A stretch of 64,000 bases of DNA from an uncultured Eubacteriales bacterium (GTDB taxonomy: Bacteria > Bacillota > Clostridia > TANB77 > CAG-508), in NCBI GenBank assembly GCA_949294555.1, contig CASFHP010000005.1, forward strand, positions 1 through 64,000. The letters run 5' to 3'. The position numbers and the translations under genes are program-made. This document shows, piece after piece, positions 10,249 through 20,014 of the stretch. The notes below the pieces were generated by a model. That model saw only the letters and a program-made list of their open reading frames with translations, was not told the DNA's origin and did no database searches. The number at the start of each line of letters is the position of its first letter. Position 1 is the first letter of the stretch.

Positions 10249-12402
10249 TTAACTTCCTATTGTTACATTCGTATAACTTGAAAGGTTCTCTGTAAACCAA
10301 TCTTTCATGCTTTGATTTACAATAATACTACATGTTGTTGGTACAGGATATATCCAATAATAACTATACCCTGTTGTCTTTGTTATATCAAATTTTCTAA
10401 TATCTAATTTTTCTAAACTTCGGCAATTGTAAAACATCTGATCTATATTGGCTCCTTCCTTTACCTCAAAATTGCTGAGATCTATTTCTTGTATTTTTTT
10501 AGAACCTCCAAACATCCAATCTACAGATGTTACTTCCGGCATTGTAAAACTACTTAAATCTAATTTTATTAAATTACCACATTCTCTAAACATACCAGAA
10601 GCATTTGTTACCTTACTTGTATCAAAATTGCTTACATCTATATTTTCTGCTTTACACCCTATAAACATTCTATACATATTTGTTACATTACTTGTGTTAA
10701 AACTACTTAAGTCCAAATTTGTTGCTTGACAATTTTCAAACATTCTTTCCATATTTGTTACATTACTTGTATTAAAACTAGACAAATTAATACTTGTTGC
10801 TTTACAACCACTAAACATTATTCTCATATTTGTTACATTACTAGTATCAAAATTAGTTAAATCTAAACTTGTTGCTTTACAACCTGAAAACATACCTTGC
10901 ATGTCTGTCACATTACTTGTGTTAAAATTACTTACATCTAAACTTGTTATAGAACAATTTCCAAACATACCATTCATTTTGGTTACTTTACTTGTATTAA
11001 AATTTTGTATATTTAATTCTGTTATACTTGTACAGTTAGAAAACATATCTGCCATTTCTGTGACATTACTTGTATTAAAGTTTGTAACATTTAATTGTGT
11101 TAATTTACTACATCCTTTAAACATCTCTGTCATACTTTTTACCTTTTCTGTCTTTAAATTTTCTATATCTAACTCTTTTAAATTGCTACATCCTGCAAAC
11201 ATAGCTCCCATATCTTCTACATTATTTGTATCAAATTTGCTTATATCCAGTTTCTCTGCTTTACAATCATTAAACATTTGCCCCATTTTTCTTACTAATC
11301 CTGTGTCTAAATATTCTAACCCTGTGATTGTTACTTCTTGATTCTCTACGCCATAGCCTATATTTTTAAATAAATACAAAGAATTACTATTAGCAACAAT
11401 TCCTCCATTTCCTCCAATTGTTACATCATAATATCCATTCTCATTTACTTCATACCATGCTAAATACATTCCATTTCTACTATCTGTTACATCCCATGTG
11501 TTTTCATCTCCTATACTATGCCCTTCTAATGATGATACTATTTTTATATTTTGTATTTTTCCTCTTGGTACTTCACTATTTCCTAAAAATCCTCCTGTTG
11601 CTAATCCATCATTCCAACCAACAGCTACTAAAGTAGTATAGTCTTTTATTGCATATGGTCCAAAACATGCTTCTCTTTCTATTTCTCCTACCACAATTCT
11701 TACCCACAAGTAATAATCTCCTCCTACTGTATCACTACTATATACAGTTGTCGTTCTGATTCTTCCTTCTCCTATTAGGTTTGATTCTAAAAATTTTGTA
11801 TCTTCTGGTGCATTTTCTTTATCTTGGTTCCATGCATATACTAATGAATACTCTGCTCCTTCTATTTCGATTGGTGTTTTGACTGTTAAATCTACTTGTT
11901 GTATCAATTCTGGTGTTGTATTACTTTCTGGATTTGCTATAATATCTGCTTGTGTGATTAATTCATCTTCTTTTCCTAAATACTCTACATCTCCATCTAT
12001 ACTAACTTTATAGATTCTTCCACTATCTACAAACTTTACAAAGTATCCTGATTCTTCTGTATCCGTTGTTACAATGGTCTCTCCTTCTCCTGTTATTTTA
12101 TCCAATTCTTCTTGCAATTCATCTCTTACAAGATTTCCTCTTTTATTATTTCCCATTGCTCTAACAGTTGCTTCTTCTACAATTTCTCTTTCATTTGCAA
12201 TTTCTGTTTTTTCTTTTGCACTTAATGCGTTTTGTATAATTCCATTATCTCCTGTTATGGCTCCTATTGTAATTCCTGCTAAGATTAGTAACACAATAAT
12301 TGTGATAACAAGGGCTATTAAAGTAATACCATTATCCTTTTTATTTTTCCTATTTTTTTTACTTTCTATGTTTTTTATATTCTTACTTTTCATTTCTATC
12401 AT
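10249..12402 (-). CDS. BspA-type LRR surface protein with pilin-like anchor, copy 1
   Basis: 717 residues. A basic leader (residues 1-24) is followed by GITLIALVITIIVLLILAGI, which resembles the start of a type IV pilin (Gly before a hydrophobic helix, though without Glu at position 5). Next is a charged module of about 90 residues that two other proteins in this window share. A beta-rich region (about residues 150-330) precedes roughly 12 repeats of the BspA/DUF285 type (LDLSSFNTSNVTNMYRMF). It is expected to be exported and displayed on the surface, probably for adhesion. The start is ATG 12402, or 12393 three codons later; neither has a strong ribosome site. The upstream gap holds a probable invertible promoter. 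Confidence 0.85.
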   Translation of the reverse strand: MIEMKSKNIKNIESKKNRKNKKDNGITLIALVITIIVLLILAGITIGAITGDNGIIQNALSAKEKTEIANEREIVEEATVRAMGNNKRGNLVRDELQEELDKITGEGETIVTTDTEESGYFVKFVDSGRIYKVSIDGDVEYLGKEDELITQADIIANPESNTTPELIQQVDLTVKTPIEIEGAEYSLVYAWNQDKENAPEDTKFLESNLIGEGRIRTTTVYSSDTVGGDYYLWVRIVVGEIEREACFGPYAIKDYTTLVAVGWNDGLATGGFLGNSEVPRGKIQNIKIVSSLEGHSIGDENTWDVTDSRNGMYLAWYEVNENGYYDVTIGGNGGIVANSNSLYLFKNIGYGVENQEVTITGLEYLDTGLVRKMGQMFNDCKAEKLDISKFDTNNVEDMGAMFAGCSNLKELDIENLKTEKVKSMTEMFKGCSKLTQLNVTNFNTSNVTEMADMFSNCTSITELNIQNFNTSKVTKMNGMFGNCSITSLDVSNFNTSNVTDMQGMFSGCKATSLDLTNFDTSNVTNMRIMFSGCKATSINLSSFNTSNVTNMERMFENCQATNLDLSSFNTSNVTNMYRMFIGCKAENIDVSNFDTSKVTNASGMFRECGNLIKLDLSSFTMPEVTSVDWMFGGSKKIQEIDLSNFEVKEGANIDQMFYNCRSLEKLDIRKFDITKTTGYSYYWIYPVPTTCSIIVNQSMKDWFTENLSSYTNVTIGS

Positions 12403-12636
12403 CTTTTAAAATTTCCCTTCTTTTGTTTTGTTTTCCTTTGCATTATGTATCATTTCATTTGTATATATTTTCCACTTTATTATTCTTAAAGTTTTTGAAA
12501 TTTTTTCCTAATTTTTTAATTCATTTTTCTCTATTCTCGTAAATAGTATTCACAATTTTTATTTTTTATATTCGAATAATGCTATATATTTCTCAATGTT
12601 TTTACTACTTACAAAAATAATTTTTTTGCTGTATTT

Positions 12637-12665
12637 ATTTTATCTATTTTATAGAATTAAGTCAA
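12637..12665 (-). promoter_or_regulatory. Possible fixed promoter for the LRR gene
   Basis: Minus strand: TTGACT (12660-12665), 17 bp, TAAAAT (12637-12642), pointing to the LRR gene about 235 bp away and lying outside the inverted repeats. If it is active, the gene would not depend only on the switch. Such pairs can arise by chance in AT-rich DNA. Confidence 0.4.
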
Positions 12666-12697
12666 TGTATTGTCGTGTTTTATTTCTTGTTTTTACT

Positions 12698-12905
12698 TAG
12701 ATTTCAATACTCTAAGAAGATATATTATTCTTTAGAAGTATTGAAATTGCTGGGATTATTGGTGTTTATTGGTTATAAGATTTTTTAAAATTTTGAATTT
12801 CTTAGACTAATTTTGAAATAAATTTTTTATTTATTTTTATTGACTTTACTATACTTTATTGTTAGAATGGAAATGTAAAAATCGTTCTTAGAGTATTGAA
12901 ATCTA
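12698..12905. repeat. Probable invertible promoter element A
   Basis: A perfect 21-bp inverted repeat, with arms at 12698-12718 and 12885-12905 (right arm begins TTCTTAGAGTATTGAAA), encloses 166 bp. A sigma-A promoter inside (12840-12868) points right, away from the LRR gene. Just beyond its start site, CTTAGA pairs with TCTAGG and a T-rich run follows, so the current transcript should end at once. A third, imperfect half-site (AAGTATTGAAA) lies just inside the left arm. Size, repeat length and layout fit known phase-variation switches in Clostridia. Element B at 49651 has the same plan. Confidence 0.72.
12840..12868 (+). promoter_or_regulatory. Sigma-A promoter inside switch A
   Basis: TTGACT (12840-12845), an exact 17-bp spacer, TAGAAT (12863-12868). 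The start site would fall about 10 bp before the right inverted repeat. It faces away from the LRR gene in this orientation. Confidence 0.7.
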
Positions 12906-13224
12906 GGAATATTTTTATATTTTTATGACTTAATTTTATTTTTATTCTTAATCACAATTATTATATTTGCTCCATCAAGCACTGATATTTTATATATAAT
13001 TTTATCTTTTTAATATAATAAAAAATCCCCATAAAAAAATGCCTTGAATTTAATTTCTTAAACTCAAAGCAAAATACTTATTTATTTTTTATAATAAACT
13101 TCCATCTAAATAGTTTCTTCCTCCATAATATATATGTGCAATATATAATCACATATTTCTTCAAACTCATCTAAATTTTTTATCAATAAATTTTTCTTTT
13201 ATTTCTTTGTTCTCCAAAATTATC

Positions 13225-13779
13225 TCAAATTTCCATTTGTGTTCCTAAAAAGGTGGCTGCTGATTGTGCTACTTTTTTCTCTACATCATCCATTTTCTTG
13301 TTTGCTTCTTTTGACATTAGTATAACAGTTCCAATTGTATCTCCATTTGATATAATTGGATAAACAACTTGTGCATTATATTTTCTTTCTGGATTGTCAT
13401 TTTTTGTTATAGGCATTGCAACATCACTATTGTCTTTACTCGTATATACTTCTTTATCTTCCATTAATTGCTCTAATTCTGGGCTCACATCTTGCTCTAA
13501 AAATTCTTTCTTTGAACCCCCTGATACAGCAATAACCGTATCTTTATCTGTTATACATGCAATATGTCCTGTTGTTTTTGATAATGTTTCTGCATATCCT
13601 GCTGCAAATTCTGATAATTCTCCTATTGGAGAGTATTTTTTTAATATTACTTGTCCTTCTCTGTCTGTAAATACTTCTAATGGGTCTCCTTCTTTTATTC
13701 TTAGCACTTTTCTAATTTCTTTTGGTATAACAATTCTACCTAAATCATCTATTCTTCTTACGACACCTGTTGCTTTCAT
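13225..13779 (-). CDS. spoVT: Stage V sporulation regulator SpoVT
   Basis: 184 residues. The N-terminal swapped-hairpin AbrB DNA-binding domain (MKATGVVRRIDDLGRIVIPKEIRKVLRIKEGDPLEVF region, about residues 1-50) is joined to a GAF-like domain that ends QSAATFLGTQMEI. This is the SpoVT layout and length. SpoVT tunes forespore gene expression under sigma-G in spore formers. The start at 13779 gives the canonical MKATG. An ATG ten codons upstream also keeps the frame but would add residues unlike the family. It supports a spore-forming host, together with spoVM at 54773. Confidence 0.9.
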   Translation of the reverse strand: MKATGVVRRIDDLGRIVIPKEIRKVLRIKEGDPLEVFTDREGQVILKKYSPIGELSEFAAGYAETLSKTTGHIACITDKDTVIAVSGGSKKEFLEQDVSPELEQLMEDKEVYTSKDNSDVAMPITKNDNPERKYNAQVVYPIISNGDTIGTVILMSKEANKKMDDVEKKVAQSAATFLGTQMEI

Positions 13780-13919
13780 AATTAAAATCATTCCTTTCTC
13801 TGGGTACAAGTCTGGTTGTAATTGTAATTATATTTTTCAACCATCCTCCCTTTTGTTTTATAAATTTCTTATATTGTTATTATTTCTTATTGTTTCTTTT
13901 TTATTCATTTTTTGTCAAA

Positions 13920-13956
13920 AAAAAAGTAGAAGATTTTTATTCCTCTACTTTTGTTT
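13920..13956 (-). terminator. Terminator after the KAP-like gene
   Basis: Minus strand: AAAGTAGA-loop-TTCTACTTTTTTTTT. The stem overlaps the stop codon region of the upstream gene. Confidence 0.7.
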
Positions 13957-15926
13957 CCTTTTCTTCCTTTTTAGGGAACAAGGTTGGTTTATATTTATCA
14001 ATTATATAGCCCAAATCCTTTGAAAATTCTTTTAACATAACAATTTTTATTGAAGGGTCTTTTCCATTTAAGTAATCATCTATAATTTGTTTTAATTGCT
14101 TAATATTTTTGATTTCTGGCTCTATTTGTTTTGGATATTTATTGGCTCTCGCAACTAATTTCTCTTTTATTAAAACGATGTCTTCGTTACTTGCACAAGA
14201 TATTCTTTGGAACATTTGATATGGATCATAATACTTAAATATTGGTACTTCCATACATTCTCTATCAAATTTTTCATAGAATAATTCCATCTTCATTGGA
14301 ATATATTTAAAAATTTCTTCTGCCTTTTCTTTATACATTTTATCATATAATTGTCCATTTAATGTATTAAAATGCTTCAAAATATCATCCATATCTTCTG
14401 CTACTTCATCTATGGCGATTTTTCCAAGTTCTTCATCTACATTATCACAATATTCTGATTTTAATGATGCTATATTCATACCATTGAAAAATACACTTTT
14501 AATTGTTTTTATATCATAGTCAATTAAATTTTTCTTTGAGAAATAGCTAAAGTATGCATATATTTTTACATTGTCTATCAATCGTAAATTTCCTTGTTTT
14601 ACATCTTCTATAATGTCAGAAATAACTTTTCCAAATTCGTCATCAGATATTTTCCAATATTCTTCTGTAAGTAATCGTTTATATGCTGGCAAGTTTTCTG
14701 TATCAACGGTATTTCTGATGGTCTCCATATTGTCTTTAAAGATTTTCATATCAAATATTCTAGTTCTTACATAATATTCTATAAATTTAAAGAATCGATA
14801 TTCTGCTTTAAAGTTATAATAATAGTTGCTATCAAATTCTTTGATATAGAATTGTCTGTTGTCCATTAATATTCTAGAAGATACCAATATAGATTTATAT
14901 TCTTCATTATCTTTGATATTTACAAACTTATCTTTTGTGATTTTTCCAGCTTTAATTTCAAATGAAATGGCAATTGTAAAAATCAACATTGTTTGCATTA
15001 CTCTATGGCTAGTATTTGGGTATGATTTATTAACCATTTCATAAATTTTTTTAAAATCATTTAAGGCATGTTTTAATATTCTTAAGTTTCTAGTTCCACT
15101 TCTTTCAAATGTTGATATAATTAATCTTGTATTTTCTCTTAGGAAACGAATTAAGTCTGCATTGTTTTCATAACGCATTAAAATCCCATTGATGATATAA
15201 TCAAATTTAGGGGCATATTCAAAAGTTTCTCCTATTAACTTTTCTTTAATTCTTTCATAATCATTTGCTTTATCAAAAACATTTTCTATTTTTTGTTGTA
15301 TTTTTTCTACAATTGGCTTGTCATTTTTGTTTAATTCATCTTGCTTATCTAACAAATATGTGGCAATAAATGTCTTCATTTCTAGGTTTGAACTTTTTAA
15401 CTTTGTTGACAATTCTTTTTCATTACATATAATGATGGTTTTAATGTGGTCATGCTCAACAAAGTTATTAATATATCCTAAAATATCAATAACATCTACA
15501 TTTGCTCTTTCTAGATCATCAAAGCATAGCACTTTGTCGTCTGTTGAGAAAAATTCAGCATAATCCACTTTATCTCCACTTTGTGTGACACCAAAAAAGT
15601 TTGCCATATCAATTCCCGTTTTTGCATATTCTGGAATCGTCGTTTGTTCATTGGCATTCATATATTTTCTTAAGTTTTTATCCATTAATTGTGTCGTTTC
15701 AATAAAGATTTTCTTACTGATATCTTCCAAATTTGAGATACCATATAAAGACATATAAATGGTTGTATATCGCTTTCCATTTAATTGCATTGATTCGATT
15801 TTTTTCCTGATTTTATGATTCCAAAAGTGAGTTTTCCCGTGACCCCCATTCTCCATTTATCATAATGGCATAATCTGTATAATCTGATCTGATATAATCT
15901 AAGATACTTTCAACTAAATCCTCCAT
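13937..15926 (-). CDS. KAP-like P-loop NTPase with frameshift in Walker A
   Basis: The full gene begins MEDLVESILDYIRSDY at 15926, but the frame breaks in the P-loop at about 15839. The DNA reads GEWG-S, an extra base, then GKTHFW. Removing one base gives GEWGSGKT or GEWGHGKT, a good Walker A. The longest intact frame (13937-15856) holds the rest, including VLCFDDLERANVD (Walker B with the DDLER pattern of KAP ATPases) and IIICNEKEL. The C-terminal two thirds are helical and unrecognised. KAP NTPases are mostly of unknown role; some are membrane-associated and some sit in defence loci. The neighbours here (spoVT, comFC) give no clear hint. Confidence 0.72.
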
Positions 15927-15953
15927 TTATAACCTCATTCCCTTCTTTTGTTT

Positions 15954-16628
15954 TTAATCCTTTGCCAGAACAAACACACCAATTTCTTTTGGCTCTGCTT
16001 GTCTTAATATTCTTGAACATTCTTGTACCGTACTTCCTGTCGTATAAATATCATCAATTAACAAAATTGTTTTATTGTTTAGTATTTGTTTATTTTTTAA
16101 TTCATATACATCTTGAATATTTTGCAATCTTTGTTCTTTATTTAATTTACTTTGTTCCACTATATTTTTGGTTTTGAATAAACAGTTTGCTTGCAATGTA
16201 ATTCCTAACTCTTTACTCATTTTCTTTGCAATTAGCAAGCTTTGATTATATCCTCTTTCTTTCATTCTTTTCTTGCTTATTGGAACTGGAATAATTGTAT
16301 CATAAGTTTTTAATTTTTCAAACATTTTTTTATTTTTTAAAACAAAATTCACAAAAGTTTCATAAATATATGACTTTTCATTAAATTTATAATCGATAAT
16401 CATATTTCGTATATATCCTTCATATTTAAAGATATATATTAACTCTTCAAAATTACAAAATTCAAAATTTATTTTCTCATTTTTCATTTGGAGAATTTGG
16501 TTTTCCGCAAGTTTGTCTAATTCCATTTTACATTTGTTACAAAGTGCTTGATTATCAAGTTTTCCACAAACACCACAAACCTTTGGAAACAGTAAATCTA
16601 TTAAATTGAAAATTTTTATCGCCTCCAT
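15954..16628 (-). CDS. comFC: ComFC-like phosphoribosyltransferase
   Basis: 224 residues. An N-terminal zinc ribbon (CGVCGK...CNKCK, about residues 17-38) is followed by a type I phosphoribosyltransferase domain with ILLIDDIYTTGST (PRPP loop, about residues 190-203) and the family block IPVPISKKRMKERGYNQS. ComFC takes part in DNA uptake in competent Firmicutes. The start is uncertain: ATG 16628 lacks a ribosome site, and TTG 16637 lies next to the left repeat of the REP-transposase element. That element separates comFC from recD2 upstream and may have replaced the native leader. Confidence 0.87.
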   Translation of the reverse strand: MEAIKIFNLIDLLFPKVCGVCGKLDNQALCNKCKMELDKLAENQILQMKNEKINFEFCNFEELIYIFKYEGYIRNMIIDYKFNEKSYIYETFVNFVLKNKKMFEKLKTYDTIIPVPISKKRMKERGYNQSLLIAKKMSKELGITLQANCLFKTKNIVEQSKLNKEQRLQNIQDVYELKNKQILNNKTILLIDDIYTTGSTVQECSRILRQAEPKEIGVFVLAKD

Positions 16629-16640
16629 TTGAGACAATTC

Positions 16641-17642
16641 GGGCCAGGTTTAATTTTGTCTCATTTTTGATGTATTATGTCGAAAATTGTCACATTTATC
16701 TATAAAAATTACTTCTTGCTATATTTACCATTTTTGCCAATTCAGACTTATTTAGCTTGTCTATCATATTATTTTTCTTTAATTCCTCTAAAAATTCTTT
16801 CTTAATGCTTTTACTTTCTCTCATTTCTGCCATTGTTAATTTTTTTCTCTCCAAATATGCATATACAATCTCCTGTGTAAATGTTCCCTCTTCTTTATCA
16901 TCTATGAAAAAATCTCGATTTGAAAATTCTTTATCTATATTTAACATTGAATCTAATTTTTCGATACTACATAATCCAAAACCATTTTGAAAATTCCTAT
17001 ATGAAGAAAATGCATAATCTCCCTCATTTTGGACCATGTTAGCCTTAACAGGATTCATATGAATATATTTTATACATTGATATAAACTTTTTTCAGACAT
17101 AATCACTTTTGACTTAAATCTACTTCTAAAAACAAAACCTACCCTATCTTGTTTTTTATTATAATATATCGCATAGTCCCCATTAAGCTTTCGCATAAAA
17201 TTACTAATTTCACCCACTTGCTTGGCTTGAATTAACATATGCACATGATTACTCATGATACAGTAGGCAACTGTATTTATATAAAATTCTTGACTATATT
17301 TTGTCATTAACTTGAGATAAATTCGTTTATCCTTGTCATTTTGCAATATGTATTCTCTGTTGATACCTTGTGACATAATATGAAAATATTGTCCAGGTAT
17401 TAAATTTCTTGGAATTCTAGGCATATTTCCTCCTTCTTTGTCTATAATAAATTTATAAAAATTGGGGTTCTTTAGAAAATTAAAAGATCAAAATACAGTT
17501 TTAAAATGGTAAAAATCATATTATTAAATATTAAAGAAATTTAACATCTTTATATTAATATATATTTCACAAAAAATCAACTAAAACTCATCGCAAGAAC
17601 TGACAAAAAACGACAAAAATGAGACAAAATTAAACCTGTCCC
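16641..17642. mobile_element. REP-associated transposase element with inverted ends
   Basis: 29-bp arms at 16641-16669 and 17614-17642 are inverted copies with one mismatch (core TTTAATTTTGTCTCATTTTT, outer end GGGxCAGG). They bound the single transposase gene at 16696-17424. The right arm supplies the last codons and stop of recD2, and the left arm abuts the start of comFC, so the element sits in a formerly tight gene pair. Confidence 0.75.
16696..17424 (-). CDS. REP-associated tyrosine transposase (RAYT, Y1 HUH)
   Basis: 242 residues, start supported by GGAGG four bases before the ATG. It begins MPRIPRNLIPGQYFHIMSQG, the normal RAYT opening, then has the HUH metal motif in SNHVHMLIQ (about residue 60) and the catalytic Tyr region KYIHMNPVKANMV (about residue 115), so it may be active. 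RAYTs are domesticated relatives of IS200/IS605 TnpA; they act on single-stranded hairpins and are thought to spread REP sequences. The C-terminal helical tail contains a small HTH-like ending (SELAKMVNIARSNFYR). REP-like GGGGAC hairpins elsewhere in the window may be its substrates. Confidence 0.9.
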   Translation of the reverse strand: MPRIPRNLIPGQYFHIMSQGINREYILQNDKDKRIYLKLMTKYSQEFYINTVAYCIMSNHVHMLIQAKQVGEISNFMRKLNGDYAIYYNKKQDRVGFVFRSRFKSKVIMSEKSLYQCIKYIHMNPVKANMVQNEGDYAFSSYRNFQNGFGLCSIEKLDSMLNIDKEFSNRDFFIDDKEEGTFTQEIVYAYLERKKLTMAEMRESKSIKKEFLEELKKNNMIDKLNKSELAKMVNIARSNFYR

Positions 17643-19865
17643 ATTTTGTACTCTAAACCTGTATTTCTTTTTTTACTATCTACATTTTGTATCATGAATT
17701 TTATGACCTTGTCACTTCCAATGATGATTAGTAATTTTTTTGCTCTTGTAATTCCTGTGTATAGAAGATTTCTTGTTAGTAAGACTGGTGCTGATGGTGG
17801 TACTACCATTATAACAACGTCAAATTCGCTTCCGCTGTGCTTTATGGATGGTAATGGCATAACTATGCTCAATCTGTTCTAGTTCTGTATAGTCATAGTA
17901 GGCTGTTTTTTCGTCGTCAAATTTGATTTCGATTATTTTATTTTTTTCACTGACTTCTGTAATGGTTCCGATTTCTCCATTAAATACGCCTTTTCCTACT
18001 TCTACTGTTCCATTATTTCCTTGTTTTTCCCAGTCGATGTCATAGTTGTTTTTTACTTGCATAATTCTATCTCCTGCTCTATACACTGCTCCCATATTGG
18101 CTTTTTCTGGTAAGTCATGTATGTTGGGATTTAGTCTTTCTTGTAAAGCCTTGTTTAGCTCTCTAGTTCCTAGCATACCTTTTTTTGTTGGGGTTAATAC
18201 TTGTATACTTTGGAAAAAGTCATAGTCTCCATAGTTTTTTAATCTTCCCGTGCATAATGATAAGACTTGTTCTAACATTTTTTCTTGTGAGTTTTCCCTG
18301 ATGTAGAAAAAGTCTTCCATAGTTTCTTCTGTATAATCGTCGTCTCCTTTTGTGATAAAAGGCTCTCCATTATTTACTCTGTGGGCATTTAAGATGATTT
18401 TAGATTTGGCAGCTTGTCTAAAGATTTTGTCTAAGTGTATTGTTGGCACTTTTTCTGATGCTATCAAGTCTTTTAACACACTTCCTGGTCCTACTGATGA
18501 TAACTGGTCACAGTCTCCTACTAAGATAAGTTTTGTTCCTTTGTAGATACATTTTAATAAATAACTCATGATAAACATATCTACCATAGATAACTCATCT
18601 ACTATGATTAAGTCTGCGTCAATTGGTGCTCCTTCATATTCTGAACTGGTTTGATAAAAATTGTTTTCGTCTATTTTGCCAATTTCTAATAATCTATGTA
18701 AAGTTGAGGCTTCTTTTCCTGTGGTTTCTGTCATCTTTTTGGCTGCTCTTCCTGTTGGTGCACATAATACCACTTTGTTTCCTTTTTGTTCGTAAATGTC
18801 AATAATACTTTTGATAATAGTGGTTTTCCCTGTTCCTGGTCCTCCTGTGATTATGGTTACATTGTTTTCATTGACCAATTCTATTGCTTCTTTTTGTTTT
18901 TCTGATAGTTCTATATTTGATTGTGTTTCTAACTTTTTTAAAAGTACTGCTATATTCTTAATTTGTTTTACATTTGGTGCTGATTGTAATCGTTTGATTC
19001 TAAGAGCAATATCTTGTTCAGTGTAATAAAAATTTGATAAATAAATCCATGTGCCTGTTCCATCATTTCTTTCTTCTATTACAATTTCGTCATTTGCTCT
19101 TAATTCAATTAGTCCATCTTCAATATTTTCTGTCATAACATCTAATAAAGAAATGACAAATTCAATAAGATTTTCTTTTATAACACAAGCATGTCCATTA
19201 TATGTTGCTCTAATAAGAGCATATTTGATACCACTTCTAATTCGCTTATCATTGTCATAACTAATTCCTAAATCTAATGCCATTTTGTCAATTTGTTTAA
19301 AGTCTACACCTCTTGCTATATCGATTAAAATATATGGGTCATTTTCGATTTGTTCAATGGCATTGACACCTAACAATTCATAAACCTTTTTGGCAAATTC
19401 TGCACCTATACCAAACCTTTCTAGAAAACCTACAATTTGCCAGACTTCCCAATTTTCTAAAAAGCTTTCTGCAATATCTATTGCTTTTGCCTTTGATATA
19501 CCTTTTACTTCTGCTAATCTCTGTGGCTCTGTTTTAAACACATTGATTGTATCTTCTCCAAATCGACTTACAATTCGCTTTGCTAGGGCTTCTCCTACAC
19601 CTTTGATATTTCCATTTGCCAAATATTTTTCTAATGCCCCAACGGTTTGAGGCATTAATTTTTCGAAGGTTTCTACTTTAAATTGTCTTCCATATTTTTT
19701 ATGTTCAACAAAGTTCCCAATTACTTTTAGATTGTCTCCACTTCCTACAAAAGGCAAATATCCTACGATTGTGGTTTGTTCTTCTTCTGTATCAAATTCT
19801 GCTATCATATAACTATTGGTTTCGTTATAATATATGATGTCTTCTATTTCTCCTACTAATTCCAT
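17630..19865 (-). CDS. recD2: RecD2-like DNA helicase, frameshifted near the C-terminus
   Basis: An SF1B 5'-3' helicase of about 745 residues. The N-terminal OB-like and helix-hairpin-helix region (about residues 1-200) includes VKGISKAKA. Next come Walker A GGPGTGKTT (about 345), Walker B LIIVDELSMVD, motif III VGDCDQLSSVGPG, and the late motif YAITIHKAQ. There the frame breaks: an extra base at about 17834 separates HKAQ from GSEFDVVIMVVPP, which continues correctly through LYTGITRAKK to a stop at 17630. Without the extra base the gene is intact. RecD2 helps replication-fork and recombination repair. The last residues come from the right arm of the transposon-like element. Confidence 0.9.
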
Positions 19866-20014
19866 TATCTCTCCTTCTTTTTTTAGTTAAACAAATCTAG
19901 CTTTGCTAGACCTTTTCTACTTTTAACATTTACTATATTAATTTAAGGTCTAGCAAGAAGCGTATAAGATTTGTTGCGCGAAAAATTGTGTAACAATTTT
20001 TCTGTGCAATCTTG

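Larger units (their letters stand above)
12403..13224. other. 822-bp gene-free region with a promoter switch
   Basis: Very AT-rich. From left to right it holds a minus-strand promoter-like pair (12637-12665), the inverted-repeat switch (12698-12905), and about 300 bp with no clear signal. Near 13080-13210 short minus-strand frames look like decayed coding sequence, but they are too broken to name. Confidence 0.6.

Noticed and set aside
12698..12905. A riboswitch or an ordinary terminator pair in the gap
   Set aside because: The arms are 166 bp apart and perfectly inverted with a promoter between. No known riboswitch core was recognised, and the second locus repeats the plan.
13080..13210. 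Decayed gene after spoVT
   Set aside because: Short minus-strand frames resemble broken coding sequence, but none is long or clear enough to name.
16641..17642. Classical DDE insertion sequence
   Set aside because: The inverted ends suggested one, but the only gene is a Y1 HUH transposase, and no target duplication was seen.
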